Shown in pieces: positions 13,601 to 24,404 of a stretch of 64,000 nucleotides of DNA. The notes below the pieces were generated by a model, which saw only the letters and a program-made list of their open reading frames with translations, ran no database searches and was not told where the DNA came from. The stretch covers positions 487,885,763 through 487,949,762 of the forward strand of contig NC_058524.1 in the NCBI RefSeq assembly GCF_904849725.1, given 5' to 3'. How positions within the stretch are numbered: position 1 is the first letter of the stretch; each line of letters begins with the position of its first letter. The stretch comes from Hordeum vulgare subsp. vulgare (taxonomy: Eukaryota; Streptophyta; Magnoliopsida; Poales; Poaceae). The position numbers and the translations under genes are program-made.

Positions 13601-15575
13601 GCCACGCACTATTTGGTATGGTGCATACTATGATGTCTCTTATCGAATTACCACTATCATTTATGGGTTATGCATTAGAGACAACCGCACTCACTTTAAA
13701 TAGGGCACCGCGTATTTTCGTTGAGATGACACAGTATAGACTGAGGTTTAGAGAAATCTAAACTGTCGTTTCTTGAAAGTTTGGGGCTTCGAAACTTATG
13801 TGAAAAAAATTCAGTCTGATAAGCTCGAACCCAAAGCGGATAAATGCATCTTCATAGGATATCCAAAACAGTTGGGTACATCTCCTATCTCAGATCCGAA
13901 AGCAAAGTGTTTGTTTCTAGAAACGGATCCTTTCTCGAGGAAAGGTTTCTCTCGAAAGAATTGAGTGGGAGGGTAATAGAACTTGATGAGGTTATTGAAC
14001 CATCACTTCAACCAGTGTGTAGCAGGGCGCAGGAAGTTGTTCCTGTGGCGCCTACACCAATTGAAGTGGAAGTTGATGATGGTGATCATTGAGCTTCGAA
14101 TCAAGTTACTACAAACCTCGTAGGTCGACAAGGTCGCGTACTGCTGCAGAGTAGTACGGTAACCCTGTCTTGGAGGTCATGTTGTTGAGCAACAGTGAAC
14201 CTACGAGTTATGGAGAAAGCGATGGTGGGCCCAGATTCCGACAAATGGCTGGAAGCCATGAAATCGGAGAGAGGATCCATGTGTGAAAACAAAGTGTGAC
14301 TTTGGTAGAACTACTTGATGGTCATAGGATTATTGAGTAAAATGGATCTTTAAAAGAAGACACACGATGATGGTGATAAGTCACTATTAAGAAAAGCTCG
14401 ACTTGTCGCAAAGATGTTTTCGACAAGATCAAATAGTTGACTATGATGAGACTTTCTCAATCGTAGCGATGCTAAAGGTCTGTTAGAATTATGTTAGTTG
14501 TTGATGCATTATTTATGAAATATTGCACGTAGGATGTCAAAACATTGTTTTCTCGACGGTTTCCTTGAGCAAACATTGTATGTGATACAACCAGAAGGTT
14601 TTGTCGATCCTAAAGATACTAGCAAGTATGCAAGCTCCAGTGATCCTTCAATGGACAGGTGCAAGCATCTCGGAGTTGGAATATACACTTTGATGAGATG
14701 ATCAAAGATTTTTGGTTTGTACAAGGTTTATGAGAAACTTGTATTTCCAAAGAAGTGAGTGGGAGCACTATAGAATTTCTGATAAGTATATGTGGTTGAC
14801 ATATTGTGGATCAGAAGTAATGTAGAATTTATGTAAAGCATACAAGGTTGTTTGAAAGGAGTTTTCAAAGGAATACCTGGATTGAGCTACAGGAACGTTG
14901 AGCATCAAAGATCTATGGAGATAGATCGAAAAGCGCTTAATGGAAGTTTCAACAAGATGCATGCCTTGACAAGTTTTTGAAGGAGTTCAAAATAGATCAG
15001 CAAAGAAGGAGTTCTTGGTTGCGTTGTGAGGTGTGAATTTGAGTAAGACTCAAAACCCGACCCCAGCAGAATAAAGAGAATAGATGAAGGTCGTCTTCTA
15101 TGCCTTAGCCGTAGAATCTAAAGTATGCCATGTTGTGTACCGCACCTGATGTGTGCCTTGACTCAAAGTATGTTGAGAGGTACAGAGAGTGATCCATGAT
15201 TGAATCACTAGCAGCGGTCAAAATTTATCCTTAGTAACTAATGGACTAAGGAATTTTTCTCGATTATGGAGGTGGTTAAAGAGTTCGTCGTAAATGGTTA
15301 CGTCGATGCAAGTTTTGACACTAATCTGAATAACTATGAGTAGTGAAACGGATTCGTATATTAGAGTAGATATTTCGAGCATTTCCGAATAGCACGTAGT
15401 AGCAGCATCTATAAGATGACATAAAGATTTGTAAAGAACGCACGGATCTGAAAGTTTCAGAACCGTTGACTAAAACCTCTCTCACGAGCAAGACATGATC
15501 AGACCCCATAACTATATGGGTGTTGGATTCGTTGGAATCACATGGTGATGTGAACTAGATTATTGACTCTAGTGC
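10609..15575 (+). pseudogene. Degenerate Copia gag-pol of the Angela-type element
   Basis: No frame longer than about 90 codons survives. Recognisable pieces in Copia order are: a protease active-site remnant VLDTGS near 12750; an integrase piece at 13367-13633 (YLMNHKSEMLK, then DHGNEYLSYEF); the integrase C-terminal region at 13773-13964 (KLEPKADKCIFIGYPK); the RT start near 14210-14290 (SDKWLEAMKSE); and an RT segment near 14540-14800 where the catalytic motif reads YVVDIL instead of YVDDIL. The gag part, about 10700-12600, is barely readable. Frameshifts and stops are spread throughout, so any recent movement must have used proteins made elsewhere. Confidence 0.85.
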
Positions 15576-15586
15576 AAGTGGGAGAC
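15576..15586 (+). other. Polypurine tract before the 3' LTR
   Basis: AAGTGGGAGAC immediately before the 3' LTR matches the plus-strand priming site of BARE/Angela elements. Confidence 0.75.
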
Positions 15587-16935
15587 TATTGGAAATATGC
15601 CCTAGAGGCAATAATAAATTAGTTATTATTATATTTCTTAGTTCATGATAATCGTTTATTATCCATGCTATAATTGTATTGATTGGAAACACAATACTTG
15701 TGTGGATACATAGACAAAACACTGTCCCTAGTAAGCCTCTAGTTGACTAGCTCGTTGATCAAAGATGGTCAAGGTTTCCTGGCCATAGGCAAGTGTTGTC
15801 ACTTGATAACGGGATCACATCATTAGGAGAATCATGTGATGGACTAGACCCAAACTAATAGACGTAGCATGTTGATCGTGTCATTTTGTTGCTACTGTTT
15901 TCTGCGTGTCAAGTATTTGTTCCTATGACCATGAGATCATATAACTCACGGACACCGGAGGAATGCTTTGTGTGTATCAAACGTCGCAACGTAACTGGGT
16001 GACTATAAAGATGCTCTACAGGTATCTCCAAAGGTGTTCGTTGAGTTAGTATGGATCGAGACTGGGATTTGTCACTCCGTGTGACGCAGAGGTATCTCGG
16101 GGCCCACTCGGTAATACAACATCACACACAAGCCTTGCAATGGGTTCCGGGAATGTACTTAGAATGACGAATGGGTTCCGGGAGTTCACCGGGGGGGGCC
16201 CACCCACCCCGGGGAAGCCCATAGGTGTTTGGGGTGCCGCACCAGCCCTTAGTGGGCTGGTGAGACAGCCCAAGAGAGGCCTATGTGCATAGGAAAGAAA
16301 ATCAAAGAGAAAAGAAAAAAAAGGAGGTGGGAAGGGAAGGAAGGACTCCCACCCACCAAACCAAGTCCAACTCGGTTTGGGGGGGGGGAGCCTTCCCCCT
16401 TGGACTCGGCCGACCCCCTTGGGGCTCCTTGAGCCCCAAGGCAAGGTCCCCTCCCTCCCACCTATATATACGGAGGTTTTAGGGCTGATTTGAGACGACT
16501 TTTCCACGGCAGCCCGACCACATACCTCCACGGTTTTTCCTCTAGATCGCGTTTCTGCGGAGCTCGGGCGGAGCCCTGCTGAGACAAGGTCATCACCAAC
16601 CTCCGGAGCGCCGTCACGCTGCCGGAGAACTCTTCTACCTCTCCGTCTCTCTTGCTGGATCAAGAAGGCCGAGATCATCGTCGAGCTGTACGTGTGCTGA
16701 ACGCGGAGGTGCCGTCCGTTCGGTACTAGATCGTGGGACTGATCGCGGGATTGTTCGCGGGGCGGATCGAGGGAGGTGAGGACGTTCCACTACATCAACC
16801 GCGTTCACTAATGCTTCTGCTGTACGATCTACAAGGGTACGTAGATCACTCATCCCCTCTCGTAGATGGACATCACCATGATAGGTCTTCGTGCGCGTAG
16901 GAATATTTTTGTTTCCCATGCGACGTTCCCCAACA
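15587..16935 (+). repeat. 3' LTR of the Angela-type element, internally deleted
   Basis: 1349 bp against 1816 bp for the 5' LTR. It starts TATTGG instead of TGTTGG (one substitution in the terminal TG) and lacks the part matching about 9334-9805. The deletion joint at about 16140 carries a short extra copy of TGGGTTCCGGG that also occurs about 30 bases downstream. Confidence 0.9.
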
Positions 16936-18935
16936 CATAGAATCCTATATGATCATATAGGAGCATAATCACATGTATCTTAGCCCTTGTAGTATCCACT
17001 ACTCCTACATATGCACACACACAAGGTCCATACACCACCACATCACCATAGTGGCAAGCATGAGGGGTTAGCCCTCATGCACAAGTGCATATGTGCATTC
17101 ATGTCCACACACACACATGCAAGAACACGCACTCACAAATATATGTGCCCACACACACACACACTACAAGAGGTGCATCAAGAGGGGCTGCCCTCTTGCA
17201 CATATGCATGTGCCACCACATGCACACACACACTCACATATGTGCACATGACACTCATGTGCACATACACACACTACACACATTCACACACTCATGAGCA
17301 CACTACACCTACACACACTAGTGCAAACACATGCACTCACACATACTACAGCACTAGAAGTAACACATAACACTGGTTTTGCTACAAACCCAAGGCATAC
17401 TTGCTGCCCTAGTAGGGGGGTCGTCGGGGATTCGAACCCGCGACCTGTGGCATGAAGCCCACACACATACACTAGTCGGGCTACGAACGGAAGCTTGACA
17501 GGGAGGGGGAAGGTGCTCTTTTGAGCATCTTCCTCTGCTCCTACTGCCCACACGCGGCGGCCGGAACAGGGGAGACCTCCTGACGACACTCTGGTGATTC
17601 TAACCCTACGGCTACTACGGCGCGGCGTACGCGACGATGGGGGAACCCATTCCTGCACCAAACTCCACCGGAGATGGCCCGCGACGGCGGCGCGAAGGAG
17701 CGGCTGTCATGGATCAGATGGAGCTCGACGCCGGCGACCTACGGGCTCGGAGAGGGGGAACTAAACGCAGGAAGAAGAGGAAAGGGAGTTGCTCACCCAG
17801 AGAGGCTCGGAGGCACGCTCGACGCCGAGGAAGAAGAGACGAGGCGACGCGGCGGTTGTGCTCCGCTCTGGCCTGATGAGGCCGTCATGGAGGGGGCAGC
17901 AGAGGAGGGGATCTGCCCTCCTAGCTCCGGGAACGGAACGAGGGAGGATCCGCCATCCTCCCTGCGCGCGTAGAACATCGAGGAAGCACCGACGACGAGG
18001 AAGATCAACGGCGAGGCGACGGCGCGCGATGCACTTCTCTGAACTTACCTTCCCTTTCTCTGATCCGACTACGAGGGGAACACGGGAAAAGAAAGAGGTG
18101 GTGGCGGCGAGGAGGGGAACGCGGAACCCTAGGCAGAAGGGGCACGCACGCTGAGGTTAAATAGCCCTTGACGTCCGTGTACTCACGGCGTTGGGCGTCG
18201 GCCTCTCTCGCGCGCTCTCACTTGTCTGACGGGAGAAACAGGACGCCGTTAGAGAAGGAGAGGGAGATGAGCTGCGCGGGTGAGAAGGGAATGGGCCAGA
18301 GAGACAGGAGGAAGCGAGCCCATCTGACCACTCACTTTAAATCAAAGAAAAGGTTTTGCATTTTTAAAATAGCACCTGCAATAAAAAATACACACAGCCT
18401 CCCACGGGTTTGAAGAAACAAAGACAAAAATATCTAGGGCATAAGGGAATTATGCCCTATTTAAATAAAGTAAAACACTGATTTTTGAAGCAACTAATTT
18501 AAATGCAAAAACAAAATAAATATGCTGTTTTTGTATTTAAACTCCCAATCGTTTGAGTTTTTAAAACCCCAGAACAGTACCCCTCATGCACAAGATAGCA
18601 CACTAAACTAACAACATTTTTAAAACAGGTTTTGAGCAAGTTAAAAATGAGCTCAAATAAATAGGAGAAGGGGTTATTTGAAACCTAGTTGAAAGCAACA
18701 AAGTTTGAAAACATCACCACATCAAACACAACACACTCCACTCATGATGGATCAAGCAACAACATCATCACAATGGAATTGACATGGACGCAATGAATGC
18801 CATGATGCAAAAGTGATGACACAAAACTAAGCCACATGAAATGACCACATGAAATGATAACTCTTAGCATTGACTTCATGGTCCAAATAAGGAAAGGTTT
18901 CCAAATATGGCAAGGGTTACATCTGGGGCATTACA
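16936..18935 (-). repeat. LTR of element B, right segment (U3 side)
   Basis: Continues the element B LTR beyond the Angela insertion and ends at 18935 with ...GGGGCATTACA, the complement of TGTAATGCCCC. It holds a CA-rich tract with three perfect hairpins (17058-17267), a tRNA-like segment (17421-17486), a GC-rich block (17520-18150) and a TATA-like TATTTAA on the minus strand at 18158-18164. Frames in the GC-rich block are arginine/serine-rich and overlap on both strands; I do not regard them as genes. Confidence 0.65.
17421..17486 (-). other. tRNA-like segment with a perfect B-box
   Basis: The minus strand carries GGTTCGAATCC (17438-17428), an exact RNA polymerase III B-box inside a T-arm-like stem-loop. 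Upstream at 17483-17472 it has TAGCCCGACTAG, a weak A-box candidate at roughly tRNA spacing. A short stem around GGGCTTCATGCC resembles an anticodon arm. The acceptor stem does not pair well, so this is a tRNA-derived relic or SINE fragment rather than a working tRNA gene. Confidence 0.4.
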
Positions 18936-19325
18936 CCTCATTATAGGTGAAATTTTTCACATGGTTACCCATGCAAAATAGGATATGGGTGACAGATGGG
19001 TTGGCCAAAAGGGGGTGGTCAAGACTATGGCATATGCCCTTTGCGCAATCGTGAGCAAGAATCTGTTGACCGCCTTTTTCTCCAAATGTCAGTTATCCCT
19101 TTGACTCTAGGGAATGCTCAAAGATTGGACATCACTGTTTGGCACCTGAAGCAATCCATCACAGATTGGTGGGTTGGCATATCCAACCCTTCTCCCAATA
19201 GGAAGGCCATGACCTCGCTCACAATGCTTGCCTCATGGGCAATATTAAAGCAGAAGAATTCAAGAGTCTTCTAACACCGGAGCACCCCGCCAATGATCCT
19301 TCCTACCAACATAAAAGTGACGTGA
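18936..19325 (+). pseudogene. LINE reverse transcriptase 3' end, copy 1
   Basis: A frame of 92 codons at 18996-19274 ends with a pattern W-x-x-WW then SLTMLASWAILKQKNSRVF, which resembles the C-terminal zf-RVT tail of plant LINE reverse transcriptases (S-L-x-M-L-x-x-W-x-I-W-K-x-R-N-x-R-V-F). Only the tail is present. A diverged second copy of the last 190 bases follows element D at 28148-28341. The final CGTGA is the element D target duplication. Confidence 0.6.
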
Positions 19326-20742
19326 TGATAACCCACAAGTATAGGGGATCACAACAGTTTTCGAGGGTAGAGTATTCAACCCAAATTTATTGATTCGACT
19401 CAAGGGGAAGCCAAAGAATATTCTCAAGTATTAGCAGTTGAGTTTTCAATTCAACCACACCTGAAAGATTTAGTGTCTGCAGCAAAGTATCAGTAGCAAG
19501 GTAGTATGATAGCAGCAGTACCAACAATAACCAGTAGCAGCAAAGTAACAGCAGTAGCAACAGAGTAACAGTAGCAGCAGTGACAGCAGTAGCACAAAGT
19601 AGCGTAGCAAGGACCAGTAGGAAAAACTCGTAGGCATTGGATCGGTGATGGATGATTATGCCGGATGCTATTCATCATGCAACAGTTATAACACGGAGAG
19701 ATGAGTAACTAGCTCCAGTTCGTCAATCTAATGTAGGCATGTATTCCGTATGTAGTCATACGTGCTTAGGGAAAAGAACTTGCATGACATCTATTGTCCA
19801 TCCCTCCCGTGGCAGCGGGGTCCTAATGGAAACTACAGGATATTAAGGTTCCCCTTTTAATACAGAACCAGACCAACGCATTAACACTTGGTGAATACAT
19901 GAACTCCTCATACTATGGTCATCTTCGGGAGTGGTTCCGCCAATTGTCACTCCGGGGTTGCCGGGTCATAAGACATAGTAGGTGACTACAACTTGCAAGA
20001 TAGGATCAAGAACACACATATATTGGCGACAACATAATAGGTTCAGATCTGAAATCATGGCACTCGGGCCCTAGTGACAAGCATTAAGCATGGCAAAGTA
20101 GTAGCAACATCAACCTCAGAACATAGTGGATACATAGGATCAATCCCCGTCAAAACTAACTCGATTACATGATAGATCTCATCCAAACCATCACCGTCCA
20201 GCAAGCCTACGATGAGATTACTCACGAACGGTGAAGAGCATCATGGAATTGCCTATGAAGGAAGGTTGATGATGACGATGGCGATGATTTCCCCTCTCCG
20301 GAGCCCAGAACGGACTCCAGATCTGCCCTCCACAGGAAGAATAGGAGGTGGCGGCGCCTCCGTATCATAAAACGCGATGAAATATTCTCCTTTATTTTTT
20401 TCGGACGAAAGGGACTAAATAGACCTGAGATTGGAGGCGGTGGAGCGTTGTCGGCCCCACAAGCCTGCCAGGCGCGGCCAGGGTGGGCGCGCCTGGTGGG
20501 CTTGTGGTCTCCACGCTCCACTTCCTCCGCTGATTCTTGCGCCAGTATTTTTCATAAATTCCACAAAAATTCTCCGTAAATTTTCAAGTCATTCCGAGAA
20601 CTTTGATTTTTGCGCAAAAACAACACCATGGCAATTATGCTAAAAACAGCATTAGTATGGGTTAGTTCCATTCAACATGCAAATTAGAGTCGAAAACAAG
20701 GGCAAAAGAGTTCGGAAAAGTAGATACGACAGAGACGTATCA
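19326..20742 (-). repeat. 3' LTR of element D
   Basis: Ends TGATAACCCACAAG (19326) and GACGTATCA (20742). Nearly identical to the 5' LTR at 26728-28142; a run of AGCAGTAGCAACAGTAAC-type trinucleotides near 19500-19610 varies between the copies. Confidence 0.92.
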
Positions 20743-22694
20743 ACTCCCTCAAGCTTAAAGCCTTGTTTGTCCTCAAGCAATTCAGTTGACAAACTGAAAG
20801 AGACAAAAGAAAAACTTTTACGAACTCTGTTTGATCTTGTTGTTGCAACTATGTCTAACTCAAAACCAGAATTTCAGCAAGATCACAAGCAAACCACATA
20901 AGCAAATGACATCTAGATCTCACGGTAAACTCATATCAATGGCATAATCAACTAGCGAGCAAATAATAATAAGTCTCAAACGTCAACACTTCAATCAAAA
21001 CAACGTGAAGCGGTACGAATAGATGGTATCTCGCTAGCTCTTTCTGAGACCGCAAAACATAAATGCAGAGCACCTTCAAAGACCAAGAGCTAACTAAACA
21101 TTGTAATTCATGGCAAAGAGGATCCAGTCAAAGTCATACTCAATCACAGTTAAAAGCAAAGCATAAAAATGACAGAGGTGCTCTCTAATTGGTGCTTTTA
21201 TAAGAGGAGGATGGCTCAATAGGAACATAAATAGACAGGCCCTTCGCAGAGGGAAGCATTGATTTGCACAGGTGTTGGAGCTCAAGCTTTGAAAACAGAG
21301 ATAATAATTTTGGGTGGCATGCTTTCATTGTCAACGCAATGACCAAGAGTTCTCACCATCTTCCATGCTACACATGCTATAAGCGGTTCCCAAACAGAAA
21401 AGTAAAGTTTTGACTCCCCCACCACCGATCAATCACACTCCACGACTAGCCGAATACTCGGGTGCCGTCCATACCAACAACAATCCAGGGGGAGTTTTAT
21501 TTGCAATTATCTTTTCGATTTGAGCATGGAACTGGGCATTCCAATTACCGGCCCCTTTCTCGTGAATGATAGTGAATAAACACATATCGAGGATAACACG
21601 CCTAGCATGGAAGATACTGATAGCCCCTGTCACCACATGAGCGGTTCGGGCATGCAAAACAGATTATTTCTTGAAGGTTTAGAGAGTGGCACATGCAAAT
21701 TTACTTGGAATGGCAGGTAGATACCGCATATAGGTAGGTATGGTGGACTCATATGGAACAACTTTGGGTTTATGGAAGTGGATGCACAAGCAGTATTCCC
21801 GCTTAGTACAAGTACAGGCTAGCAAAAGACTGGGAAGCGACCAATTGGAGAGCACCAACAGTCATCAAAATGCATTGAGATTAACTAACATTGAGTGCAA
21901 GCATGAGTAGGACATAAATCACCATGAACATGAATATCATAGAGGCTATGTTGATTTTGTTTCAACTACATGTGTGAACATGTGCCAAGTCAAGCCACTT
22001 GAATCATTCAAAGGAGGATACCATCCTATCATACTACATCATAGTCATCTCAACATTCATGTTGGCATCCAAGACAAACTATTATAAGCTCCTAGCTAAT
22101 TAAGCATGGCATTAGAAACTATGATCTCTAAGTTGTCGTTGCAAACATGTTTCTCTCACAACAAAGCTGAATCAGGAACGATGATCTAGTCATATTTACA
22201 AAAACAAAATAGATCGAGTTCATACCAGCTTTTCCAGGCTCAGTCACTTCATCATATATCGTCATTATTGCCTTTCACTTGCACGACCGAACAATGTGAA
22301 CAATAATAAGAGTGCTCGTGCATTGGACTAAGCTGGAATCTGCAAGAAAACACAAAGGAGAAGACAAAATAATATGGCTCTTTAACAGATAAATAGATAT
22401 GCATGCGAGAGCCACTAATCATTGTAACCATGGTCTTCTACCTTGACCCAAAGAAAAATAAAACTATTTACACGGGAAAGCTCCCAACAAGCAAAAGAAG
22501 AACAAGAAAATATTTTTGGGTTTTCTCAAACTAGACAGACTCACGAAAAGAAAACGAGAAAAAGGAATAAACTAGCATGGATGATATAGTGGCAAAGTGT
22601 GAACACCGACAAACAAAGTGAAAGCATAAGCAAGAATATAAAATCGGTGAGAAACACGTACTCCCCCAAGCTTAGGCTTTTGGCCTAAGTTGGT
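20743..22694 (-). other. Non-coding 3' interior of element D
   Basis: About 2 kb between ORF2 and the 3' LTR, with no supported reading frame on either strand. The end next to the LTR is the polypurine tract on the minus strand. A similar long non-coding tail is common in Triticeae Gypsy elements that lack pol. Confidence 0.6.
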
Positions 22695-23764
22695 CTACTC
22701 CCAAGGAGGGAAATAACCAGCTCCGTGGTACTCCGGAGTGGACTGAGGATGCCATTGTTGTGTGAGCTCCTCTGGCTCCCACTGATAAACAGGCGCCTGG
22801 TACTCGACTGGTGGCTCGGGCACGGGCACCTGTGGTTGGGCTATGCCCCAATATGCGTAGATGTCCGAGGGCATAATAATGTACCTGCCTGTATGAAGAT
22901 TGAACAAAGAAGGAGCAGGCAAAGTAATAGTCTCACGAGTACCCTGACTAAATACCAGGTTATAAATCATCCTTCTATTTATATCTCTATCAAGAAAGTC
23001 ACGGCGAACCATGCTATCATAATCTTGATATCTCTCGGGAAGAAGAATCTCTTCTTCCTCGTCCAGTCTAATAGGTATCTCAAAATGTCTAGCAAAACGA
23101 GTAGCATAGATACCTCCATAGACAACGCCTTTAGAACGGTCCGTGTTCAACCGTTGAGCTACTATAGCGCCCAAGCTATAAGTTTTATCATTATAAAGGG
23201 CTTCGCGCAAGACCGCAAGATCTGGGGAGCTAAGGGACCCAACTTTCCCACGAACAATCAAACATTTTCCCACAAATAGTGAGAAGTACCGAAGCACGGG
23301 AAAATGTATGCTAGCAGCTCTAGCGCAAGACACTCCTCTCTCCTCTCCTACAGCAATAGTATCGATGAGAACTTCCAAGTCCCGTGGACGAGGTTCATGA
23401 ATATCCCCAACAAAAGGCAATTTGCAAATATTGAAAAAATCCTGGAGTGACATGCGCTGGGGGATATCATATAATCTGAACTCAACCATAGGAGGATTCT
23501 TCCTCGGATAGAAGTTAAAGCTTTGTACGAAGATATTAGTGAGGAGGAGGTATTGCGGACACTTATCTTCAACGAAGGCGGTAAGGCCTGCGTTCTCCAC
23601 CAAGTAATAAAAGTCCTCATAAAGTCCGGCGGCGCATAAGAACACATCGCTTGGCCACTCGCACGCTCGAACTTCTGCAACACGAGGGCCGGATACTTGG
23701 GTTTCTTCTCACTTCCATCATCCTTGGGGTCACGGCTTGAAGAGCCTCTTAAGAACCTCCTCAT
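22695..23764 (-). pseudogene. ORF2 of element D, uncharacterised retrotransposon protein (one frameshift)
   Basis: The frame begins at ATG 23764 (MRRFLRGSSSRDPKD, then KYPALVLQKFERASGQAM), shifts phase near 23640, and continues for about 315 codons to the stop at 22695. The body contains RLYDIPQRMSLQDFFNICKL, then GVSCARAASIHFPVLRYFSL, then GVVYGGIYATRFARHFEIPI, and an acidic/proline-rich C-terminus rich in P, E, W and Q. I recall very similar proteins from many wheat and goatgrass sequences, always within pol-less LTR elements, but know no function. It has no protease, RT, RNase H or integrase motif. Apart from the single frameshift the frame is clean, whereas gag has three stops. It lies downstream of an LTR-like block with splice-like signals. 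Confidence 0.75.
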
Positions 23765-23782
23765 CTTTTCCCTTTTCTATCT

Positions 23783-24370
23783 CTGAAAATTTCTGAATTT
23801 TTTAGTGACTCTAAGGAAAAGTGAATAAGGCCCAATGAAACTCATAGCAACTACTCCAACAAGTGCCTAGAGGCCGTATTATGCATCAAAACTTCTTGGG
23901 ACAGCTAAAATTAGCATGCAAAGCTCAAGAACATGGTCACCAAGGCAGCAAAAATACGCGAAGTATAAGGCACTAGAGCAAAAACTAATTGGACCAATGG
24001 AGGAGTCACTTACCAAGGATTAATTTCCCCAAAATAGTTCAGAGAATAGTGCTTTGAGCAAGGAGATCGAAAATCACAACAAGAAGAGCAAGAAGACGGG
24101 TTTGAGCTGCGAAACGATTTTTCTGGAGGTAGGAGAAGCAGATGGGAGCTAGAATAAGTGGAGGGGGTGCATGTGGGCCCCACAAGCCTGGTAGGCACGG
24201 CCAGGGGGATGCCCGCGCCTCCAGGGCTTGTGGCCCACTGGTGAGCCCCCTGACTGGCTCTTCCTCTCAGTATTTTTCAAACAATCCAGAAAAAATCATA
24301 CTTGATTTTCAGGACGTTCGGAGAACTTCTATTTTCGGGGTACTTTTCTACGGGACGCTAAAATAGAAAA
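23783..24370 (-). promoter_or_regulatory. LTR-like block and possible spliced leader upstream of ORF2
   Basis: Between gag and ORF2, about 24170-24370 resembles the U3 part of element D's own LTR: GGGCCCCACAAGCCTGGTAGG here against GGCCCCACAAGCCTGCCAGG there, followed by a similar CAGTATTTTTCA...CC...GAGAACTT stretch. Reading on toward ORF2 (minus strand) there is a strong donor-like CCTTG|GTAAGT at 24014/24013 and an acceptor-like ATTTTCAG ending at 23783, 18 bases before the ORF2 ATG. This suggests a second promoter with a 231-base leader intron. The similarity is seen by eye; the intron is inferred. Confidence 0.45.
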
Positions 24371-24404
24371 CAGGGAAAACTAAACTAAATCTAACATTTT
24401 TCTT

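Larger units (their letters stand above)
8779..16935 (+). mobile_element. Complete BARE/WIS/Angela-type Copia retrotransposon
   Basis: Both LTRs are present and the element is flanked by a perfect 5-bp duplication, CATAG, at 8774-8778 and 16936-16940. The LTR opens with TGTTGGAAATATGCCC and closes with CGTTCCCCAACA, as in barley BARE-1 and wheat WIS/Angela. The interior is about 5.0 kb and carries recognisable but heavily broken protease, integrase and reverse transcriptase segments. The LTRs differ by roughly 1.5% by eye outside one deletion, which implies a fairly recent insertion. It is nested in the LTR of element B. Confidence 0.95.
2108..18935 (-). mobile_element. Old Ty3/Gypsy element B, hosting two later insertions
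   Basis: On the minus strand, from right to left: a long LTR (18935 to 5904, interrupted by the Angela-like element), an initiator-Met-type primer site, a leader of about 1 kb, gag, then protease, reverse transcriptase and RNase H. Pol is interrupted at 2108 by element A. LTR ends are TGTAATGCCC and GTCGTTACA. Removing the Angela element and one copy of its target duplication leaves an LTR of about 4.87 kb. Such long LTRs occur in Triticeae Gypsy groups such as Sukkula/Erika, but that family assignment is a guess. Integrase and the second LTR would lie left of the window. Several stops and a frameshift mark it as dead. Confidence 0.8.

Noticed and set aside
17011..17370. Histidine/threonine-rich frame of 119 codons
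   Set aside because: It only translates the CA-rich tract and hairpins of the element B LTR.
17421..17486. Functional tRNA gene
   Set aside because: The B-box is perfect, but the acceptor stem does not pair and the A-box is weak; kept only as a tRNA-like relic.
17637..18154. Arginine-rich frames in the GC-rich block
   Set aside because: Three overlapping phases are open at once with no domain or start context, typical of GC-rich non-coding LTR DNA.
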